The notes under the pieces: generated by a model
The model's input: the letters and a program-made list of their open reading frames with translations, nothing else
Told to the model about the DNA's origin: nothing
The model's database searches: none
In this document: piece after piece, positions 59,234 through 64,000 of the stretch
Layout: every line of letters starts with the position of its first letter
Position numbering within the stretch: position 1 is the stretch's first letter
From: Marthasterias glacialis
Taxonomy: Eukaryota > Echinodermata > Asteroidea > Forcipulatida > Asteriidae
NCBI GenBank assembly: GCA_911728455.2
Contig: OU452223.1
Coordinates: 6,408,174-6,472,173, forward strand
Direction: 5' to 3'
DNA length: 64,000 nucleotides
Position numbers and translations under genes: made by a program

Positions 59234-61001
59234 ATATAAACAACTTGGGTTGAACAACGACAAACTAGTTACGTGCATAAGCACCTAACAAATTATGGAT
59301 AGATCTTTGGCAATTTCATCTGACTCCCAGTGTAAGAGCACATCATGCAATATATTTCCGTAAGATTTATTATATTTAAACCCAAACCATTTTTGAGTGC
59401 AGAGTTAAACATGACATCAAAATGAGAACCCCTAATAAGAACACCAAGCAACTATTCTTTATGTACAATCAAATGGTATTGTTTTATTAAATCACTTAAT
59501 GCATGTTCCAGTTGTTTACATTTGGTGATATAACTATTAAATGACAAACAATATTTTCAAGAAATTACTAAGGATGGAATTTCCATTTCAAGGACGGAAT
59601 GTGCTTAAAATTAGTTTTATGTACAGCAATATAAATATATATGAATTCCAACAAATCACAAATTTGCATCTTGCATCATGACTATGAAGCAACCTCTATA
59701 CTAATTCCTTACATTTTTTCAAAGCTAAAATTCGGTGGGGGAAACATGATACGTTAAAGATTGTTCACTGTTTGGTAAAGCACCTGAATTGAATACGTTT
59801 AGCACGTCAAAGTTATTAAAAAGGATTTAAGAATGTAAAAATTACTGTATCATTCCAATTTTTATTAAAAAGTTCTCTTCTTAATGCTGCTCAATATTGA
59901 ACATTTTTTTTGTTTTTTTTTAACCACCAAAGTATATACATTCCTCAAGTTACATTAAAAAACAAAAAACAAAAACAAACTGTATTTATATATATACAAC
60001 CCAGGTGCTTCGGTTCTTGACAAAATCGGCTCTTAATTTTTTGTAAGAATCGGTCTTTTGTACAAAAATAACTGTTCCATGGATTTTAATCCGCAAATAT
60101 CATAAACTGTCATGATTGGTTTGGTTTTGATTTGTAAAAGAGTATATTTCAAACCATTCAACATGATTACTTGTCAGAATTTGTAGTTTAACAGAATTGA
60201 AACCATGATTATTGTTCTTTTAATTAAAACATTTCAACTTTGAGACAGCCATCTTATAATACCATGTGGACTTATAAAAATTCCCAGCTTGACCTCCAAC
60301 GGATTATTCCCTGCATGATGATACTTGGATCAGAATGATTTGAATTTGACAATCAGATGACAGTACTGAGGACCAAGTCATGTGAAAAAAAATGCAATAA
60401 CAAAACAATCCTGCTAAATGCTATGAAGTCCACAGTATCCAACCTTTCCATAAGTCCACACAGGAGAGCTAAAAGGGCAGTTAAAAACAGTATGTTGCAA
60501 TGTGTAGTCGTAACCCCAAAAGCCACCTGAAAGGAGATGAAAAAACAGGAATAACAAGTTAAAAAATCTTGTCCTCATAAAACAGAATTAATTACAAAAC
60601 TGAATGTTTTCTTCCATGGCAACGATGAAAGTAAAGTGTTGTGTTGATTGATTCCATTTTCCATTTCCACCCAATGGAATCCAAATTGAATCATGCATAA
60701 AGTCACAAACACTATTTACGCTTGAATTGCCATTAGTCATACATCGTACTTGAAGGTGTGATATTTGACATTGCATACCAAGACGGTGGACTTTGGTTCA
60801 ACAATTTTTTAAACCTAGGAGGCAGGCAACTTCACTAATAAGGATAAAAGGTGCTTCCACCACCATCAGAAAAGACTATGTAAGCTCGCATATATTCAAA
60901 AGTAGATGAAGATGATAAATGATTTATTCATTTAAAACTTAAATTGACATCATAATCAGCAAATTGAATTGCGTCTAAATTTACATCGAGTCAATAATAG
61001 A

Positions 61002-61200
61002 TCGATCCATTAAGCACAGCCTCCTAAACATATTGACCAATCACATCATTTGCTAGAACACCACTGTAAACATGGGCAAGCACAATGTGCATCTCTTCAT
61101 ATACCACACTGCACGACATGAACATGAACATGCGCGCTATAAGTACGCGCACGCATGTTTACCTTTTTCAACAGGATGCACGATTTTGTTTCCTTCACAT
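61002..61200. mobile_element. Partial copy of the AGACCGATCCATTAAGC MITE
   Basis: It begins AGATCGATCCATTAAGC and follows the reverse complement of the 13721-13965 element (CATATTGACCAATCAC, GCACAATGTGCAT, CTGCACGA, CTATAAGTAC) until about 61155, then loses similarity. The far TIR is absent, so it is a diverged truncated copy. Confidence 0.7.
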
Positions 61201-61407
61201 GTTAAAGCAATGACCCTGAGTTCCCAAAACTGCTTGAATACGTGCAATTAGGTCTACAGAATCAGGAAAATTGACACAAAGGCAAGAGCAACACAACTTA
61301 ATTTTTTCAAGTGGTTGCAACTAATTCACTAATTTCTAATTCATTACATTTCACATCCTCAGCAACTTCTTGAATTTGTACTTACCTTTTTTAATGATAA
61401 GACCCAT

Positions 61408-63036
61408 TTAATCAGAGGGCTCTGAAATCATTGGCGTTGTGTACTCTGAGTGTCTTACACCAAAAGAGAACTTGGGTGCTTGAGGTTTGTTGATAACAAC
61501 CTGGAAAATATAACATAACGGATAATTTGATTTACGTTGGGTATTTTAGTGTTATGGTAAAAACATCCTCGAACATTGACCTTTTTTCTTAAAGGAGCTG
61601 GTAATTTTCCCCTGAGTGCACTACTGCACTTCTAATTAGAAAAAAGTACATTTTTATTGGAACTTTACAAAGAGTACAAACAAAAGCAAGGGGCACTCAA
61701 CGAAATTATTGCTGGTGCCGTTGATAAGGATAAAACTATCAAATGTATCTTCCTTTTAATATCTGTCATGTAAAGTTTAGACTTGTATAAAGCTCTCAGA
61801 ATTATTTAAAAGAGAAGCAACCATCATGGAAAAAACAATGTTTACTATTGTTTTACAAAAATCTGACAATGTACATTCTCCAAAAATCTATGATCGACGC
61901 CACGCTGCATTTTTTGGTTGTAAATTTGTGATTGTTTTTTTCTGTTTGTTAAAGATGTATTTTCAAGTTACCTTTTCTGGGCAGTGTTTGCCCGGCCCTG
62001 GCTTTTGCGTTGAGTCACTTGGCATAGTGTTTCGTCCTGTCATGGAATAAAGAGGGTCTCTCTTCTTGTAAATTGAAGGCTCTACTACTCTGTACGTTCC
62101 AGGGCCAGGGGTCTTGGATAGATCTTCATCGACTGCACCAATCTTACTGCGTCCAGTCATGGAGTAGTTGGGTGCTGAGCCAACAGCACAGGATTTACCT
62201 CCCAGAATACTTGGCAGAGAGTAATTATTGGGAGCTGGGTGAAGGAACAAGACATAAAACATTACATCATTTAATACACAACACCTCAATGATTACAGAG
62301 TACACATGTTAGCAACTGAGTAGTTCAAATTTTAAAACATGCTAAATTCTTATCTTCTTAGTATACACAATTAAATATGGCTTTTCCAACTTCTATGTCT
62401 CTATTAAGTTGTACACTGCTACATATATTGAGTTGACAACATTTAAATGTTTTCACTCGTGTTCTACAGTTAACCAAATACTGTACATTGATGCCAGAAA
62501 ATCTGTATGGTTTGAAGCTGAAAAGAGTTTCACTAAAAAATGTTTTAAACAGTCATCTTTTTTCATGTCAAACCATGGTGGGTAATATTTTAGCATGAGG
62601 ACAAAATATAAAAATTACTGACACATTGTTCAAAATTACCTGGTGATTTATCTTTTTTGGTTCCTTTTGTTCGTGCACCAAAGGAATAAGAAGCTGCCTT
62701 CCTGTAGGCATTCTGGCCTGCTTTCTCAGGTGAATAGCGCCCAGGTCCTGGAGTGCTAAACACCCGTACATCACTGGGTCTGCTGTACACAGAGTAGTGT
62801 GGCTCTCCGTTTTTTCCAGTCCTTGTGAGACGAGAGTCAATAAGGTAACGAGGGCCGGGGCTGCAATCGTCGGTGTATTCACGGTGTCTGGTGCCAAAGC
62901 TGTATGCAGGGAACTGCTTTTTACGAGGGTCAGACCTCATCGTACCTGTACCACCAGGAAGGAGGTACTGTCCTGGTCCAGGGCCATTGTACATCGCAGC
63001 AATCGGCTGACGTGGCAATGTTGGTTCATAAGTCAT
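61408..63036 (-). CDS. ODF3: ODF3/CIMAP1, outer dense fibre / ciliary microtubule-associated protein (3 coding exons, 250 aa)
   Basis: Exons: 63036-62640, 62234-61972, 61500-61408, all GT/AG and in phase. The protein carries SHIPPO/STPGP repeats: GPGPGQYLLPGG, CSPGPRYLI, STPGPGRYSPEK, KTPGPGTYRV and KPGPGKHCPEK. It ends PKFSFGVRHSEYTTPM, matching the C-terminus of human ODF3 (254 aa). Start MTYEPTLPRQPIAAMY aligns with RPRGPIMALY of the mammalian protein, and an in-frame upstream ATG lies beyond a likely splice acceptor (CAG before 63064), so 63036 is preferred. Family members bind axonemal microtubules in sperm tails and cilia. It converges with SYCP1; both are expected in male germ cells. 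Whether it is ODF3 or a close paralogue (ODF3B, ODF3L) cannot be settled from the sequence alone. Confidence 0.93.
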
Positions 63037-64000
63037 TTTGAATTTTTTTTGTATGTGATTCAAGCTGAAATAAATCAAAAATTAATATTAATCATTTGAA
63101 ACACAAAGTACTAGAGGCTTTCAAGCTGTAGTTTGCAAATTTATGATAATGCTTGCACAGGAAATTCTATGTAAATGTACAGGAACACAATTTTGTGGAG
63201 ATTTCTTTATTTGTTTATTATCAGACTCAACACAACCGAAGCTGTGTTACATTCCTGATTTGCCAGTGGCCAAGGTTCATATTGACTCAAAGATACCAGC
63301 AGCCCATGTATTCTTTCAATCTTTTGTGTCATTTCTTAACATCACAAACACGAACAGGCTGAAATGATTCAAGATGTATACCAAACAAGTATCTATTTAA
63401 AGCAACTAAAGCTGAATTGATCACTGGGCAGCAAACAGCATTTGTTTAGTAAATGACCAAATGACCATCCATTTATTCATCCAAAATCAACAGTTTGTAA
63501 TTGTTAAGTTGGTGTATATTGAACAGTTCTCACAACAACTTTTGTATTTGTTTTTATTTACTTTAATATACATGCACATGATGTATTTGGTTATTACACC
63601 AAGGAATGCCCATAACTTAAATAAAGTGACTTGCACTGCCCATAGGCTTGAAGATACATGTTCTGTGCAGAGATGATCAAGCAATGTTCAGTTTTACCTT
63701 TAGTTTTAGTGTTGGAGGAGACCCACAAACAGGTAAAACCCTTGTAAAAAGATAAAAGATAGGGACTGAAAACCCAATCTAAATGCGAGGCTCTGTCCGA
63801 GGTGGGATCACAAACAGGGGTTCACAATCACCAACAAAATGATAAGTTTGTAATTGTTTGTGACAATGTCAACATCCATTCACAAAAGTAAATTAGGCCT
63901 TAGCCCTGGTAGGGCGCCAGTCTCGGTTTCACTGCACTGTCTCTACAAATGCGAACAAAATTGCAAGAGTTGTTTTCACTTTTTTTAACCAAATTTGTTC
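63037..64000 (-). other. ODF3 5' region
   Basis: A minus-strand acceptor (TTATTTCAG before 63064) suggests a short 5' UTR piece at 63064-63037 spliced to an upstream non-coding exon. A possible donor, AAAG|GTAAAACTG, lies at about 63700. No other gene is visible up to the window edge. Confidence 0.35.

Larger units (their letters stand above)
57597..61407. other. Convergent intergenic region between SYCP1 and ODF3
   Basis: Besides the SINE and two MITEs, this is AT-rich DNA that must include both 3' UTRs. A minus-strand AATAAA near 60925 could serve ODF3. I see no ORF or RNA gene between 59240 and 60900. Confidence 0.5.

Noticed and set aside
62797-63099. Plus-strand 100-codon frame opposite ODF3 exon 1
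   Set aside because: It is the antisense shadow of a proline/glycine-rich coding exon with strong family similarity on the minus strand.

Overview
This window looks like animal nuclear DNA from an echinoderm, most likely a sea star. It is AT-rich, with short exons separated by long introns. The four genes are clearly metazoan, and the introns are full of short non-autonomous transposons and tRNA-derived SINEs of the kind I associate with asteroid genomes. The species call is inference; the gene calls rest on exon-by-exon translation with matching splice phases.

Four protein genes are present, and each has a complete coding sequence. (1) CDC37, the HSP90 kinase co-chaperone, + strand, 142-11139, 9 exons, 380 aa. 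(2) A single NELL1/NELL2-type gene, - strand, 39303 down to 18422, 17 exons, 819 aa, with a signal peptide, thrombospondin-N/laminin-G domain, coiled coil, VWC modules, six EGF modules and further VWC modules. (3) SYCP1, the synaptonemal complex transverse-filament protein, + strand, coding 41801-57596, 23 coding exons, 1055 aa, probably with a non-coding first exon ending at 40790. (4) ODF3/CIMAP1, a sperm-tail microtubule inner protein, - strand, 63036 down to 61408, 3 coding exons, 250 aa. CDC37 and NELL converge, NELL and SYCP1 diverge from a region of about 1.4 kb, and SYCP1 and ODF3 converge. SYCP1 and ODF3 are expected to be germline genes; CDC37 is housekeeping and NELL is secreted. 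I see no functional pathway linking all four.

The rest is repeat-rich intron and intergenic DNA. It holds a family of TTAA-flanked non-autonomous elements, including a nested insertion and two ~490 bp sister copies 22 kb apart; several small TIR elements (MITEs); three tRNA-derived SINE families; a 117-bp-period tandem array at 15050-15592; a 55-bp perfect hairpin at 22813-22941; G-tract elements; and an inverted pair of Penelope-like retroelement 3' ends at 44492-45715. The most notable observations are a foldback element that supplies the only nearby CDC37 poly(A) signal, the perfect hairpin inside a NELL intron, and two short upstream ORFs ahead of SYCP1. I found no prokaryotic-type operon, CRISPR array, rRNA or convincing free-standing tRNA gene, and nothing I would call a new biological system.
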